Shown here: positions 1 through 8,735 of the stretch, one piece after another
Position numbering within the stretch: position 1 is the first letter of the stretch
Layout: every line of letters starts with the position of its first letter
Origin: Amycolatopsis jejuensis
Lineage (GTDB): Bacteria; Actinomycetota; Actinomycetes; Mycobacteriales; Pseudonocardiaceae
Length of the DNA stretch: 64,000 nucleotides
Assembly: GCF_000717335.1 (NCBI RefSeq)
Contig: NZ_JNYZ01000006.1
Coordinates: forward strand, 62,001 to 126,000
Direction: 5' to 3'
The notes under the pieces: generated by a model
What the model was told of the DNA's origin: nothing
Databases searched by the model: none
The model's input: only the letters and a program-made list of their open reading frames with translations
Position numbers and translations under genes: made by a program

Positions 1-422
1 GGGACACCACGGGTCGAGCTGGCCGGGGCGTCAAACGGAGCAGGATGATGCAGGGCGCGCAGGAAACCGGCGAGCGTGTCGGCGGCGTCGGGGCGGGTGA
101 TCGGGGCACGGTCGGCCGGTTCGCCCGCGACCCAGTGCGCGATCGTCCACGGGTGGGCGAACCGCGGGGACGGTTCGCCGACGCGTACCGGAGTGGGGAC
201 CGGCAGCGGCAGCCGCTCGGCCAGCACCGGCAGCCAGGCCTGTTCCGTGCGCAGGAGACCGGGGGCCCGGTCGCTGCGGGGGAGGCGGACCGCGAGATCC
301 GGGCCGAGGCGCCATTGCTGGTTGTCCCAGCCGCCTTCGACGTCGCGGAGTTCGAGAGCGGCGAGGTCGGGGTGTTGCTCGTGCAGTAACGCGCGGACCA
401 GATCCTGTTCGTACCTCACCAT
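1..422 (-). CDS. Aminoglycoside phosphotransferase (APH)-family kinase, 3' end outside window
   Basis: Reading the minus strand from the ATG at 422 gives an open frame of 140 residues that runs off the left edge, so the catalytic C-terminal half is not visible. The N-terminal lobe shows GGWDNQQWRLG (residues 29-39), then LAVRLPR (43-49), and HPWTIAHWVAGE (90-101), the usual order of ATP-binding-lobe motifs in APH/choline-kinase-like proteins. The family phosphorylates small alcohols, including antibiotics and sugars, using ATP in the cytoplasm; the substrate here cannot be told. It is followed upstream on the same strand by two membrane-protein genes. Confidence 0.75.
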   Translation of the reverse strand, partial: MVRYEQDLVRALLHEQHPDLAALELRDVEGGWDNQQWRLGPDLAVRLPRSDRAPGLLRTEQAWLPVLAERLPLPVPTPVRVGEPSPRFAHPWTIAHWVAGEPADRAPITRPDAADTLAGFLRALHHPAPFDAPASSTRGV

Positions 423-441
423 CGCACGCTAGCAGCCTGCC

Positions 442-810
442 TCAGTGGGTGACCGGCAGCCCGAACGCCTCGGGGTCCTTGTTCTTGGCCTTCTCCAGGA
501 GATCGGGCACCGCCGAGCTGTCGAGGACGCCCGCGAGTTTGCGCTGGGCCTTGTCCGCGTCGTGCTTGGCCTGGTCGGCTTTGCGTTCGGCCTGCTGCCG
601 CCCGGCCGAGCCGAACCAGTACCCGAGCGCGGTGGTCAGCAAGGGGAGCACGACGAGCAAGATGTCCTTGGCCCGCTGGAACTCGTCGAAGGCAGTGCCA
701 TCGGTGCTTGGCGTCCCCAGCCGGGTGTACACCACCAGCAGCCACAGCGCGGCGATCACCAGCAGTACCAAGGTGATCGCCGCCCTGATCCAGGTTCCGA
801 GTGATTTCAT
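442..810 (-). CDS. Small membrane protein with two TM helices and a charged coiled-coil-like tail
   Basis: A 122-residue protein of no family I recognise. Residues about 8-29 and 47-66 are hydrophobic and look like two transmembrane helices. They are followed by an Ala/Lys/Asp/Gln-rich stretch (about 69-94) that could form a short coiled coil. I chose the ATG at 810 because an AGGAGC ribosome site lies just upstream, inside the 3' end of the preceding gene; a longer in-frame version from 993 would run through that neighbouring gene. Only 8 bases separate it from the upstream membrane protein, so the two are probably co-transcribed and may act together. Function unknown. Confidence 0.6.
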   Translation of the reverse strand: MKSLGTWIRAAITLVLLVIAALWLLVVYTRLGTPSTDGTAFDEFQRAKDILLVVLPLLTTALGYWFGSAGRQQAERKADQAKHDADKAQRKLAGVLDSSAVPDLLEKAKNKDPEAFGLPVTH

Positions 811-818
811 GACGGCTC

Positions 819-1787
819 CTATTCGCCGCAGTTCCCTTTCGTGGGAACGGGTTTCGCGGGGTCGTACCGTCCAGGGTCCGGCGAGACCGACGGGCCGTCG
901 AAGGACGGTTCCCCGAATTCCGGCATGAGAAACCCGCTCTTGCTGGCCGAGCACGCGATGTTGGTGTCGAACGCGTGGTACGCCTCCAGCCACAGGCCGC
1001 GGCTCGCCGGTGCCCAGGAGTTCCCGATGCGCTCGATGTAGTCGGCCTCGACGCGGACGAACGGTTCGATGTCCGACGGGCCCTCGATCGACTGCGTACC
1101 CGGGTCGAAGGCGTAGGCGACCACGTACGACACGTGCAGCACCAGCTCACCGGTTTTGCCCGGCTGGACGGTCAGCGTCCCGTTGAGGCGGGGGGCGACG
1201 GGCAGGAGGTGGTAGCCGTCGGCGAGGTAGGTGACGTAGCCCTGGACGCCGGATTGCAGGTCCGTCCTGGCGTCCGGGGCGAAGAGGGCCAGGTAGGCAT
1301 CGGGGTGGTGCCCGTCGAGGGTGCCGTGATCGAGGTGAGCGGCCGTGATCGCCTTCTTGACCTGGTCCTCGGCCTGCGCGACCTGCGCCGCGGAGAACGA
1401 GCCGACCTTCGCCGCGGGTGCGGTTTTCAGGCCCGCGATGCCTTCGGCCCAGTTCTGCGCGGGAGTCTTGTCGAACGGCCGGGTGAGGTCGACGTGCGCG
1501 TAGTCCGGCAGCTCGGTCGGAGCGGACCCGGTCGTGGTGGTCGTCGTTGCCGTGGTGGCGGCAGGCGCCGCGGGGACGCCGGACGAGGAGTCCGGCCGCC
1601 TCGCCAGGTACACCGCGATCCCGGCCGCCGCGAGAGCGACCAGCCCGGCCACCGACAGGGTGACCCAGGTCCGCACCCGCGCCCGCCGCCGGGTTGCGCG
1701 CAGCCCGACCCAGGCCTCCTTCTCGGCGTGCCGCTGCCACTCCGGGTCCATCAGGTCCGGATGATCCTCAATGCCGTGGTCGTCCAC
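819..1787 (-). CDS. Single-pass membrane protein with Ser/Thr-rich linker and extracellular domain
   Basis: A 322-residue protein starting at a GTG. The first 40 residues are charged and cytoplasmic. One transmembrane helix follows at about 42-64, then a low-complexity Ser/Pro/Ala/Thr linker (about 67-92), then a soluble domain of some 230 residues outside the membrane that ends in a Cys-containing tail. This layout is common in actinomycete cell-envelope proteins of unknown role. It is the first gene of a pair with the small two-helix membrane protein 8 bases downstream. I do not recognise the extracellular domain. Confidence 0.65.
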   Translation of the reverse strand: MDDHGIEDHPDLMDPEWQRHAEKEAWVGLRATRRRARVRTWVTLSVAGLVALAAAGIAVYLARRPDSSSGVPAAPAATTATTTTTTGSAPTELPDYAHVDLTRPFDKTPAQNWAEGIAGLKTAPAAKVGSFSAAQVAQAEDQVKKAITAAHLDHGTLDGHHPDAYLALFAPDARTDLQSGVQGYVTYLADGYHLLPVAPRLNGTLTVQPGKTGELVLHVSYVVAYAFDPGTQSIEGPSDIEPFVRVEADYIERIGNSWAPASRGLWLEAYHAFDTNIACSASKSGFLMPEFGEPSFDGPSVSPDPGRYDPAKPVPTKGNCGE

Positions 1788-1886
1788 AATGTACCGTCCT
1801 GGTTCGTCGATCCTGCACCGGAATCGGCAATGGGAGACGGTCGTTACGGCGAAACGATCACCGCAACCGTTTCGGAATATCCTGGC

Positions 1887-2582
1887 TCAGCCGTTCACCG
1901 AGGGATCGTGCGCGAAGTACGTCGCGCTGAGCTCCCCCAGCAGTTCGTCACCTGCGCCCTCCAGCACGCACGAACCGTGGTTCAGCACGTAAGCCCGGTC
2001 ACACAGTTCCAGCGCCAGGTGCACGTGCTGCTCCACGAACAGCACCGCGACCCCGTCCGCCGCGACCTGTTTGATCACCTCCGCCAGGTCGAGGACCACG
2101 GCCGGGGACAGGCCCATGGTCATTTCGTCCACGAGCAGCAGTTCCGCGTTCAGGCTCAGCGCGCACATGAGCGCCAGCAACGGCTGCTCACCGCCGGAAA
2201 GCAGGGCCGTCTGCCGGTTCCGCAGGCGGCCGATGGTGGGAAACCGTTCGTACAGCTCCCCGGCCGCGGCGCGGGTCCGGCTGCGCAGGCGCAAGTTCTC
2301 GTCCACCGTCAGGCTGCGGAACAACCCGCGGTTCTCCGGTACGTACGCCAGCCGCCGCCGCGCGGCTTCACGCAGGGACTTCACCGGGCGCCCGAAAACC
2401 TGCACCGCACCGCCGAGCGCGGGTAACGCGCCGCACACCGTGTCGAGCGTCGTCGTTTTCCCGGCTCCGTTCGGTCCCAGCAGGGCCACGATTTCGCCGG
2501 GCGACACGGTGAGATCGAGGTCGCGGACGACCGGGACGCTCTGGTGGCCCGCGGTCAGGCCGCGGATTTCGAGGGCAGGCAT
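1887..2582 (-). CDS. livF: Branched-chain-type ABC transporter ATP-binding protein LivF
   Basis: A 231-residue ATPase of the high-affinity branched-chain amino acid transport (LivF) family. It energises import through the LivH/LivM channel at the inner face of the membrane. Walker A is GPNGAGKT (about 36-43), the signature is LSGGEQ, and Walker B is LLLVDEMTMGL with the catalytic Glu present. Its ATG overlaps the TGA of the upstream LivM-LivG gene (TGATG), so the two are translationally coupled. The much longer in-frame ORF reaching 3053 only runs through the neighbouring gene in the wrong frame. It is the last gene of the transporter operon. Many family members carry aromatic acids, amides or urea instead of leucine, so the substrate is open. 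Confidence 0.9.
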   Translation of the reverse strand: MPALEIRGLTAGHQSVPVVRDLDLTVSPGEIVALLGPNGAGKTTTLDTVCGALPALGGAVQVFGRPVKSLREAARRRLAYVPENRGLFRSLTVDENLRLRSRTRAAAGELYERFPTIGRLRNRQTALLSGGEQPLLALMCALSLNAELLLVDEMTMGLSPAVVLDLAEVIKQVAADGVAVLFVEQHVHLALELCDRAYVLNHGSCVLEGAGDELLGELSATYFAHDPSVNG

Positions 2583-4366
2583 CACGCGGTCTCCTGGCCG
2601 AGGTAAGCGCTGAGCACGGCAGGTTCGGTCCGGATCGCCTCCGGCGGCCCGGACGCGATCAGCCTGCCCTGGTCCAGCACATGGATCCGGTCGCACACGG
2701 CGAGCACGAGCGCGAGGTCGTGTTCGATGAGCAGCACCCCGACCCCGGCGCCGGCAATCGCCTTCAGCCGCGTGCCGAGCTGCCTGCTCTCGAAGCTGTC
2801 CAGCCCGGCCGCCGGTTCGTCGGCGAGCAGCACGCTCGGCCGGCTCGCCAGCGCCCGCGCCAGGCTGACCAGTTTCCGTTGCCCGCCACTGAGTTCCGCC
2901 GGGCGGCGCGCGGCCAGCCCGGTGATCCCGGCCAGGTGCAGGGCCCACGCGACCGCGGCGTCGTCGGCCGCGGCGACCCGGACGTTGTCCACCACCGGCA
3001 GATCCTCGAAGAGCTGCCCGGCCTGCCACGTGCGGGCAAGCCCGGCGCGGCACCGGGCGTGCGGCTTCAGCCCGGCCAGCTCCCGGCCACCCAGCACCAC
3101 CGGGCCCTGTGCCGCGCTGAACCCGGTGAGCGCGTCGAGCAGCGACGTCTTCCCGGCTCCGTTCGGGCCGATCAGACCGGCGATCTCACCCGGCGCGACC
3201 TCGATCCGCACGTCCTCGACGGCGGTCACCCCGCCATAGCGGACAGTCAGCGGCCCGGCCTGGAGCGCGGCGCGCGAAACCGGGAGATCCGGCGGCTCGG
3301 GCAGCACCACGGGACGTTCCGGCGCCCGGCGGAACACCTTGAGCCGCAACCGTTCCAGCGTCACCCGCACCGCATCGCTGACGCCCTGCGGGTTGAACAG
3401 CGCCACCAGGATCAGCACGATTGCCGCAATGGTCCCGTACGTCGTCGACGCCACATTCCAGTGCTGGCTGATCAGCACGTACACGATCCCGGCCGGAGCG
3501 AGGATCCCGGCGTACAGCGCGCCGCCGATCCCGGTGATGCCGCCGATGTAGGCGAACACCAGCAGCCCGATGCTGGAGAACACGTCGAACGAGCTCCCGG
3601 ACACCGCCTGGTTGTTGTAGGCGAGCAGGCCTCCGCCGATCCCGGCGATCAGGCCCGCCACCGCGAGCGCGGCGACCTTCGTGGCGGCGACGTTGATTCC
3701 CACGCTCGCCGCAGCCTGTTCGTTGTTGCGTACCGCGAGAAAACGCCGGCCGAGCGAGCCACCGATGGTGCGTGACGTCGTCACCGCGACGAGCACCAGC
3801 ACCACCAGCAGCGTGATCGTGAACGGAAGCCGCGCGATGGTGTCGCCCTGCTGCGCCGCGAGGTCGAGGCCCGCGAGGCGCGGTGGTGCCACGGCCGGAG
3901 TGCTGGCCGTGGTGAACACGACCGCCTGGACCGCTGCCGCCCCGGCCAGCGTCACCACCGCCAGCTGCGCACCCCGCACTCGCAGCGCCGGAAGTCCCAC
4001 CAGCACCGCGATCGCCGTGCTCACGAACCCGGCCACCAGCAGTCCCAGCGGGAACGGCCAGCCGCCGAGGTACCGCGCCAGGGCGAACGCGGCCAGCCCG
4101 GCGATCGCGAGCTGGCCGAGCGAGATCTGGCCCACCAGCCCGACGAGCACCACCAGCGACAGCGCGAGGATCGCGAAGACGATGCTGAGGTTGAGCCCGA
4201 GCCGGATCGTCGGGCTCACGAGCGCGGCCAGCCCGGCGGCGGCGAGTGCCAGCCCCGCGATCGTCGCGGGCCGCATCGGCCGCGGCACCCGCGGCAATGG
4301 TTCGAGCACGACCCCGGCCCGCGTCGGCAGCGCCCGGCCGCCGAGCGCGAGCACCGCGACGATCAC
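2582..4366 (-). CDS. LivM permease fused to LivG ATPase (downstream part of a frameshifted LivH-LivM-LivG gene)
   Basis: The open frame encodes 594 residues from a GTG at 4366. Residues about 30-335 are a LivM-type permease of many hydrophobic helices, including SLGQLAIAGLAAF. From about 365 a LivG-type ATPase begins, with Walker A GPNGAGKT, signature LSGGQ and Walker B VLLADEPAAGLD. No ribosome site clearly supports the GTG. The same frame stays open upstream and encodes the missing end of LivH. I therefore read this as the downstream two thirds of one 890-residue LivH-LivM-LivG polypeptide (2582-5255) interrupted by a one-base insertion at 4409-4411. Whether this part is made on its own is unclear. 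Confidence 0.8.
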   Translation of the reverse strand: MIVAVLALGGRALPTRAGVVLEPLPRVPRPMRPATIAGLALAAAGLAALVSPTIRLGLNLSIVFAILALSLVVLVGLVGQISLGQLAIAGLAAFALARYLGGWPFPLGLLVAGFVSTAIAVLVGLPALRVRGAQLAVVTLAGAAAVQAVVFTTASTPAVAPPRLAGLDLAAQQGDTIARLPFTITLLVVLVLVAVTTSRTIGGSLGRRFLAVRNNEQAAASVGINVAATKVAALAVAGLIAGIGGGLLAYNNQAVSGSSFDVFSSIGLLVFAYIGGITGIGGALYAGILAPAGIVYVLISQHWNVASTTYGTIAAIVLILVALFNPQGVSDAVRVTLERLRLKVFRRAPERPVVLPEPPDLPVSRAALQAGPLTVRYGGVTAVEDVRIEVAPGEIAGLIGPNGAGKTSLLDALTGFSAAQGPVVLGGRELAGLKPHARCRAGLARTWQAGQLFEDLPVVDNVRVAAADDAAVAWALHLAGITGLAARRPAELSGGQRKLVSLARALASRPSVLLADEPAAGLDSFESRQLGTRLKAIAGAGVGVLLIEHDLALVLAVCDRIHVLDQGRLIASGPPEAIRTEPAVLSAYLGQETA

Positions 4367-4409
4367 GACCAGCGGGATCGCGTCGGTGAGCCCGCCGCCG
4401 GACAGCGCG

Positions 4410-5255
4410 GGCGGCCACCAGGGACGTGGTCTGCATGAAGGTGAGCTCGGACTGCAGCACGCCGAGCCCCAGCCCGGCTGCGGCCGCCCCGGTGACGCTG
4501 GCCAGCCTGCCGACCAGCATCGCGGTGAGCCCCGGAACCACCAGCTGCGGCACCGATTCCGGGTTCAGCGGGCTGATCGACGAAGCCAGGATCATCACCA
4601 CGGTCGTCACGGTGATCCCGCCCGCGACGTTCACCACCGCCAGCCGGGTCGGCGACCACCGGCTCAGTGTGAGCGCCGCCTCGTCCTCCAGCGCCGCCCG
4701 CGTCGCCGCGCCGAGCAGGGTCCGCCGGTACGCCCACGAGATCGCCACCGCCAGCGCGAGCACCGTACCGGCCAGCCAGAACCGGTCCTGCGGGACGCTG
4801 AGCCCGGCGATGTCCACCGGGCCGTCCGGGAACAATGGCTGTTCGGAGCGGGCGTCGTGGCCGAAGTGGTCGAAGATGCCGTTCTGCAGGTATGTCATCA
4901 GCCCCAGCGACGCAATGAGCTTCGCGACCAGCGGCGCGTGCCGCAGCGACCGGAAGATCAGCAGCTGCACGAGCATTCCGAGCACCGCGGCGAGCACGAC
5001 TGCCACCACCGCGGCGGCCCACCCCGGCAGCGGGTCACCGAGCGGCACCCGCGCCGGGATCACCACGAGCGGCAGCACGAGGTCGCCGGTGGTGTGCAGT
5101 TCGGCGAACGCGAACGCACCCCACATCGCCAGCGCCGCATGCGCGAAGTTGATGATCCCGGCGCCCTGGTAGGTCATCACGAGACCGACTCCGAGACCGG
5201 CGCTGACCGCGCCGGCGCCGAGGCCGAGCATCGCGAAAACGAGGAACTGGTCCAT
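4410..5255 (-). pseudogene. LivH permease part, cut from LivM-LivG by a +1 frameshift
   Basis: From the ATG at 5255 the frame encodes a good LivH permease for about 281 residues (NFAHAALAMWG near the start; a long run of membrane helices up to TTSLVAA). It then turns into Arg-rich nonsense that runs to a stop at 3186. In the +1 frame the protein resumes exactly where it should, with ALSGGGLTDAIPL, and continues into LivM. Removing one C from the CCC run at 4409-4411 joins both parts into a single open frame of 891 codons. Triple LivH-LivM-LivG fusions are, as far as I know, common in actinomycetes. This could be a real mutation, a programmed shift or a sequencing error in a GC-rich run. Confidence 0.8.
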
Positions 5256-5259
5256 GGCG

Positions 5260-6468
5260 TTACTTGATGTCCGCGGCGTAGGTGAACTTGCCGCCGACGA
5301 CCTGCTGCGTACCGTCGCTGTTGGCCTTCAGCACGGCGATGCCGGTTCCGCAGGTCGCACCCGGCATCGGCCGCTGTGCGCAGTCGACGGTGCCGCCCAT
5401 GTAGTACTCCCCGCGGAACTTCGCGATCGCGTCACCGAGACTCGTCGCGGTCACCTCGCCCTTGAGGTCCTTCGCGATGGCGGCGAGCGTCATCACGATG
5501 GAGAACCCGGCCGGGGCGTTGGTGTTGACGTTCTTGGCTTGCTTCGCCGCGGTCATCACGTCGTTGTATTCCGCGAGCTGTGCCTTCGCCTTCGGGTCGG
5601 AGACCGACGCGAGGCCGTTGTACGGGTAGACCAGCGAAGTGGTGTACACACCGGCCGCCTGCGACCCGAGTGTCGGCAGGAACTTCTGGCAGGCGACCGC
5701 GTACACGACCCCGGTGAACCCGGTGCTGCGTGCCGCGCGGATGGCGTTCGTACAGTCGTTTTCCGCGTACAGCAGGAAAACGCCGTCTGCGTTGGCCGCC
5801 TTCGCCGCGGTGAACGCCGAGGTGACGTCCGGGTTCACCGGTGCGGTGCTGGTGAGCGTGGAGGTGATGCCGAACTGCTCCGCCAGCGGTTTGATGCCCT
5901 CGTCGAACTGCTGCTTGAAGGCCGCACCCGCGTTCGGCAGCATCGCCACCAGATGGTGCACGTTCGCGTTCTTCAAGGTGTACATGATGATTTTGAGGCT
6001 GAGCGCGAGCGGCGCGGACAGCATCACCGCTTTCGGATCGCGGTACACGTCGGGCACGGCCTGGTGGCCGAACACCGTGATCCCCGCCTGGTCGAGGATC
6101 GGCAGCGCGGCCGAAAGCGAGACCTCGATGCCGCTGAGGACGGCCGGGACCCTGTCGGCCACGAACTTGTTGGCACACTGGACCGCGCGGGCCGGGCTGC
6201 CGTCGGTGCTGCAGACGTCGAGCTTCAGCGGACGGCCGCCGATCCCGCCGGTCGCGTTCACCTGGTCGGCCGCGATCTGCGCGGCACTGCTGATCTCGGG
6301 GTAGGGCAGGGCGCCGGAATCGGTGTTGACGAACCCGACGGTGAGCGGCGGGCCGGTCAGTTTCGCCGCGGGATCGGTCCCGCCTCGGCTGCTCGAACAG
6401 CCGGTCACGACGGCGGCCATCGCCGCCAGCGCGGTCATCACCAGTGCGGATCGGGGGGTGCGTTTCAC
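5260..6468 (-). CDS. Branched-chain-type ABC transporter substrate-binding lipoprotein
   Basis: A 402-residue periplasmic-binding-protein-like (LivJ/type I fold) lipoprotein. The N-terminus is a typical lipoprotein signal: MKRTPR, a hydrophobic stretch, then the lipobox VTGC with the Cys at about 24. A Ser/Gly-rich linker and the binding domain follow. It captures the substrate outside the membrane for the LivH/M/G/F proteins encoded just downstream. The GTG start at 6468 has AGGAGT seven bases upstream. It lies 4 bases from the LivH start and 4 bases after the MFS gene stop, so all belong to one operon. Cys residues in the mature part may form a disulfide. Confidence 0.88.
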   Translation of the reverse strand: MKRTPRSALVMTALAAMAAVVTGCSSSRGGTDPAAKLTGPPLTVGFVNTDSGALPYPEISSAAQIAADQVNATGGIGGRPLKLDVCSTDGSPARAVQCANKFVADRVPAVLSGIEVSLSAALPILDQAGITVFGHQAVPDVYRDPKAVMLSAPLALSLKIIMYTLKNANVHHLVAMLPNAGAAFKQQFDEGIKPLAEQFGITSTLTSTAPVNPDVTSAFTAAKAANADGVFLLYAENDCTNAIRAARSTGFTGVVYAVACQKFLPTLGSQAAGVYTTSLVYPYNGLASVSDPKAKAQLAEYNDVMTAAKQAKNVNTNAPAGFSIVMTLAAIAKDLKGEVTATSLGDAIAKFRGEYYMGGTVDCAQRPMPGATCGTGIAVLKANSDGTQQVVGGKFTYAADIK

Positions 6469-6472
6469 CGGG

Positions 6473-7762
6473 TCACTCCTGTCGGTCGGCGGGGAGTCGG
6501 GGGAGAGGGTCGGCGGAAACCTGTTCTCCGCCAGGGGTTTCGTCCGTCATTTCGTCCTTTGTGGACTTGGTGCGGCTGGCGAGCAGGGCGGCCAGCCCGC
6601 CGGCGAGCAGGGTCGGCACCGCGACGCCGATGAGAATGGACCGGGCGCCGACCCCGGCGGCGAGCAGCAGGCCGCCCACCCCCGGGCCGATCACCGAACC
6701 GATCCGCCCGGCCGCCGCCGCGAAGCCGACGCCGGTGGCGCGGCTCGCCGAGTCGTACAGCGCCACCGCCAGCCCGGCCTGTCCGATCGGACCGGCGGCG
6801 AGCGCCGCGCCCAGCACCGCGAGAACCGCCAGCAGGAGCCCGGTGCTCATCGGCACCAGTCCGAGCACACCGAGCAGCAGGGCACCGGCCGCGCACCCGG
6901 CGACCATCATCCGCGGCGCGCCCACCGCCGCCGCGCCGAGCGCGAGCACCACGCCACCGGCCAGCCCGCCGAGGGCGATGAGTCCTGCGCCGAGCGGAGC
7001 ATCGGCCGGGGTGAAGCCGTATTCGAGCAGGAACGTCGGCAGCCACGACAGCACCACGTAGGTCACGATGAACACCAGGAATGCGTAGCTCCACAGCAAA
7101 ATCGTCGAGCCGCGCACTCCGGGGGCGAACAGCCGCCGGACGGCGCCTTCGGGCAGCGGGCCCGACGCGGTGACGGTGGTCCGCGGCAGCAGCAGGAACA
7201 GCGCAACCGCCAGCAGCAGCGCGGCGAGACCGGGCAGCCAGAAGATCGACGGCCAGCCCCAGCCGGTGAGCAGCTGCCCGCCGAGGAATCCGCCCAGCGT
7301 CGAGCCGACCGGAAGGCCGAGCGTCACCACGATGCCGATCCCGTCCCGTGCCCTGGCCGGTGCCACGTCCGCGGCCAGTGCGACCGCCGCGGGCAGCACG
7401 CAGCCGAACCCGGCTCCGGCGATCACCCGCAGCACGGTCATCGCCGGGATCGAACCGACCACCGCGATCGCCGCCGTGGCCACGGAAAACACCACGACCG
7501 ACGTCCCGACGACCGCCGCCCGCCCGAAGCGCGCGGCCAACCGTCCACTGAGGACGTACCCGAGGACGGCGCCGAGGTTCGTCGCGACCAGCGGCAGGGT
7601 GAACGCGGCCGGGGCGAGGTGCCATTCGCGGCTGAGGGTGGGGACCACGAGGCTCATCGCGGCCGTGTCGAACCCGTCCGCGACGATCGCCAGGAAGACC
7701 AGGGCGGTCGTGCGGACCCATCCCCGGGTCCCCGTCGCAGCGGGGGAAAAACGTTCGCGCAC
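6473..7762 (-). CDS. MFS transporter, aromatic acid:H+ symporter (AAHS)-like
   Basis: A 12-helix major facilitator protein of about 429 residues. The first helix carries ADGFD, and the DGFD motif is typical of the AAHS family (PcaK, BenK). GRLAARFGR between helices 2 and 3 is the MFS loop motif. The ORF can start at a GTG at 7780, but GGAGG lies six bases before the GTG at 7762, so I prefer 7762. It is the first gene of the operon and is followed by a complete ABC importer. Two importers in one operon suggest uptake of an aromatic or other organic acid, but no degradation enzyme is in the operon itself. Confidence 0.85.
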   Translation of the reverse strand: MRERFSPAATGTRGWVRTTALVFLAIVADGFDTAAMSLVVPTLSREWHLAPAAFTLPLVATNLGAVLGYVLSGRLAARFGRAAVVGTSVVVFSVATAAIAVVGSIPAMTVLRVIAGAGFGCVLPAAVALAADVAPARARDGIGIVVTLGLPVGSTLGGFLGGQLLTGWGWPSIFWLPGLAALLLAVALFLLLPRTTVTASGPLPEGAVRRLFAPGVRGSTILLWSYAFLVFIVTYVVLSWLPTFLLEYGFTPADAPLGAGLIALGGLAGGVVLALGAAAVGAPRMMVAGCAAGALLLGVLGLVPMSTGLLLAVLAVLGAALAAGPIGQAGLAVALYDSASRATGVGFAAAAGRIGSVIGPGVGGLLLAAGVGARSILIGVAVPTLLAGGLAALLASRTKSTKDEMTDETPGGEQVSADPLPRLPADRQE

Positions 7763-7801
7763 AGGATTCCTCCGATTCACGGTGCGGGAGAATCCGCAGA
7801 A

Positions 7802-7829
7802 TCTATAGCGCAGACATGACGACCGTCAA
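7802..7829 (-). promoter_or_regulatory. Sigma70-like promoter of the MFS/ABC transporter operon
   Basis: On the minus strand TTGACG (7829-7824) and TATAGA (7807-7802) are 16 bases apart. This is a good housekeeping-type promoter about 40 bases before the preferred GTG start at 7762. It is the only such match I noticed in this gap. Confidence 0.5.
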
Positions 7830-8136
7830 GACACGAGAATGCGTCACCGGAAACACGAAAAAGCGTCGGGATCGGTGGTATTCCGAGGTCGGCGAAAATG
7901 CGCCGTCACCTCGTGCTTCGCGGGGGTCGGCGACCTCGCTGTCCCGGTCGGGCAGTGGCAGGATCCTGCAGTTGATCTCCGGATTGGCCGAGAATGCTGC
8001 AAAGCGTGAGGTCATGGCGGCCGGACGCGGACAGTATCACTCACTTCGCCCGGCTCGTCACAACGGAGGGATGCCGACTGTCCATCGATCCCGTGAAAGG
8101 GGAACGGAGGTGCGTATTTCTGCGCGCCCGGGCGGA
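7830..8136. other. Intergenic stretch without a convincing gene
   Basis: Short frames exist here on both strands (for example 7803-8015 minus and 7816-8406 plus), but their translations are Arg/Ser-rich, have no recognisable motif and lack a ribosome site. The base composition is slightly less GC-rich than in the flanking genes. Apart from the promoter at its left end I see nothing in it. Confidence 0.4.
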
Positions 8137-8643
8137 TCAGGAATGGTGCGGCGTATTTTCGCGGGCGAGGATTTGCTCGCGAAGAATGTCGGCGTGCCCG
8201 CAATGCTGAGCCAATTCCCGGAGCACGTGCAGATATACCCATTGCAGCGGGAGCGGTCCGCGGCGATTGCCGGGCAGCAGGTCGTCCAGCCGGAGGGCCG
8301 CGGTGGCGCGGCGCGAGGCGGCGCACGCTTCCCGGTGGGCCGCTTGCAGGGTGCCGATCGTGTCGTTTTCGGTGAGCAGGAACGAATCCGCGGCGTCGGC
8401 GGGTAACCCGAGCTCGGTTCGCGGACGGCCGGTCACCGCCTCCTCGAACCACACCTTCTCGACGAACGTCGCGTGCTTCACGAGGCCGAGCAGCGTCGTG
8501 CGCGACGGCACCAGTGACGCGCGGGCCTGCTCCTCGGTTAGCCCGTCGAGACAGTCGTGCAAGGCGGCGCGGTGCCGGTCGAGGAACACCTCGAACTGGA
8601 CGGGGAGCGGGCTTCCTGCCGCGGCGAGTTCCGGTGAGCTCAT
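8137..8643 (-). CDS. DinB-superfamily (DUF664) protein
   Basis: A 168-residue all-helical protein. The opening hydrophobic/acidic helix, TLLGLVKHATFVEKVWFEE in the first half, and LPLQWVYLHVLRELAQHCGH near the end are typical of DUF664 members of the DinB/YfiT superfamily. In that superfamily three His residues bind a metal; matching His lie at about residues 59, 143 and 151. In actinomycetes relatives include mycothiol-dependent transferases such as maleylpyruvate isomerase and bacillithiol/mycothiol S-transferases, so a thiol-transfer role is possible but unproven. It is transcribed away from a TetR gene, with a long palindrome between them. Confidence 0.8.
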   Translation of the reverse strand: MSSPELAAAGSPLPVQFEVFLDRHRAALHDCLDGLTEEQARASLVPSRTTLLGLVKHATFVEKVWFEEAVTGRPRTELGLPADAADSFLLTENDTIGTLQAAHREACAASRRATAALRLDDLLPGNRRGPLPLQWVYLHVLRELAQHCGHADILREQILARENTPHHS

Positions 8644-8688
8644 GGCCCCAGTATCGCCCGGGCCGCGGCTGCGGTACTGTTAGGGCAG

Positions 8689-8714
8689 TTGTACAGGACG
8701 ATCGACCTGTACGA
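8689..8714. promoter_or_regulatory. 26-bp near-perfect palindrome, likely TetR operator
   Basis: Left half TTGTACAGGACGA and right half TCGACCTGTACGA form an inverted repeat in which only two base pairs of 13 fail to match. It lies between the divergent DinB and TetR genes, 22 bases before the TetR start. A TetR dimer binding here would repress its own gene and probably the DinB gene. Confidence 0.65.
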
Positions 8715-8735
8715 CTGACCGACAGGAGGGCGAGC

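Noticed and set aside
975-2426. 483-residue plus-strand frame
   Set aside because: Antisense to the membrane protein and LivF genes, with Arg/Gly/Val-rich composition and no recognisable domain.
7816-8406. 196-residue plus-strand frame
   Set aside because: Starts in an intergenic region without ribosome site and runs antisense into the DinB gene; no family resemblance.
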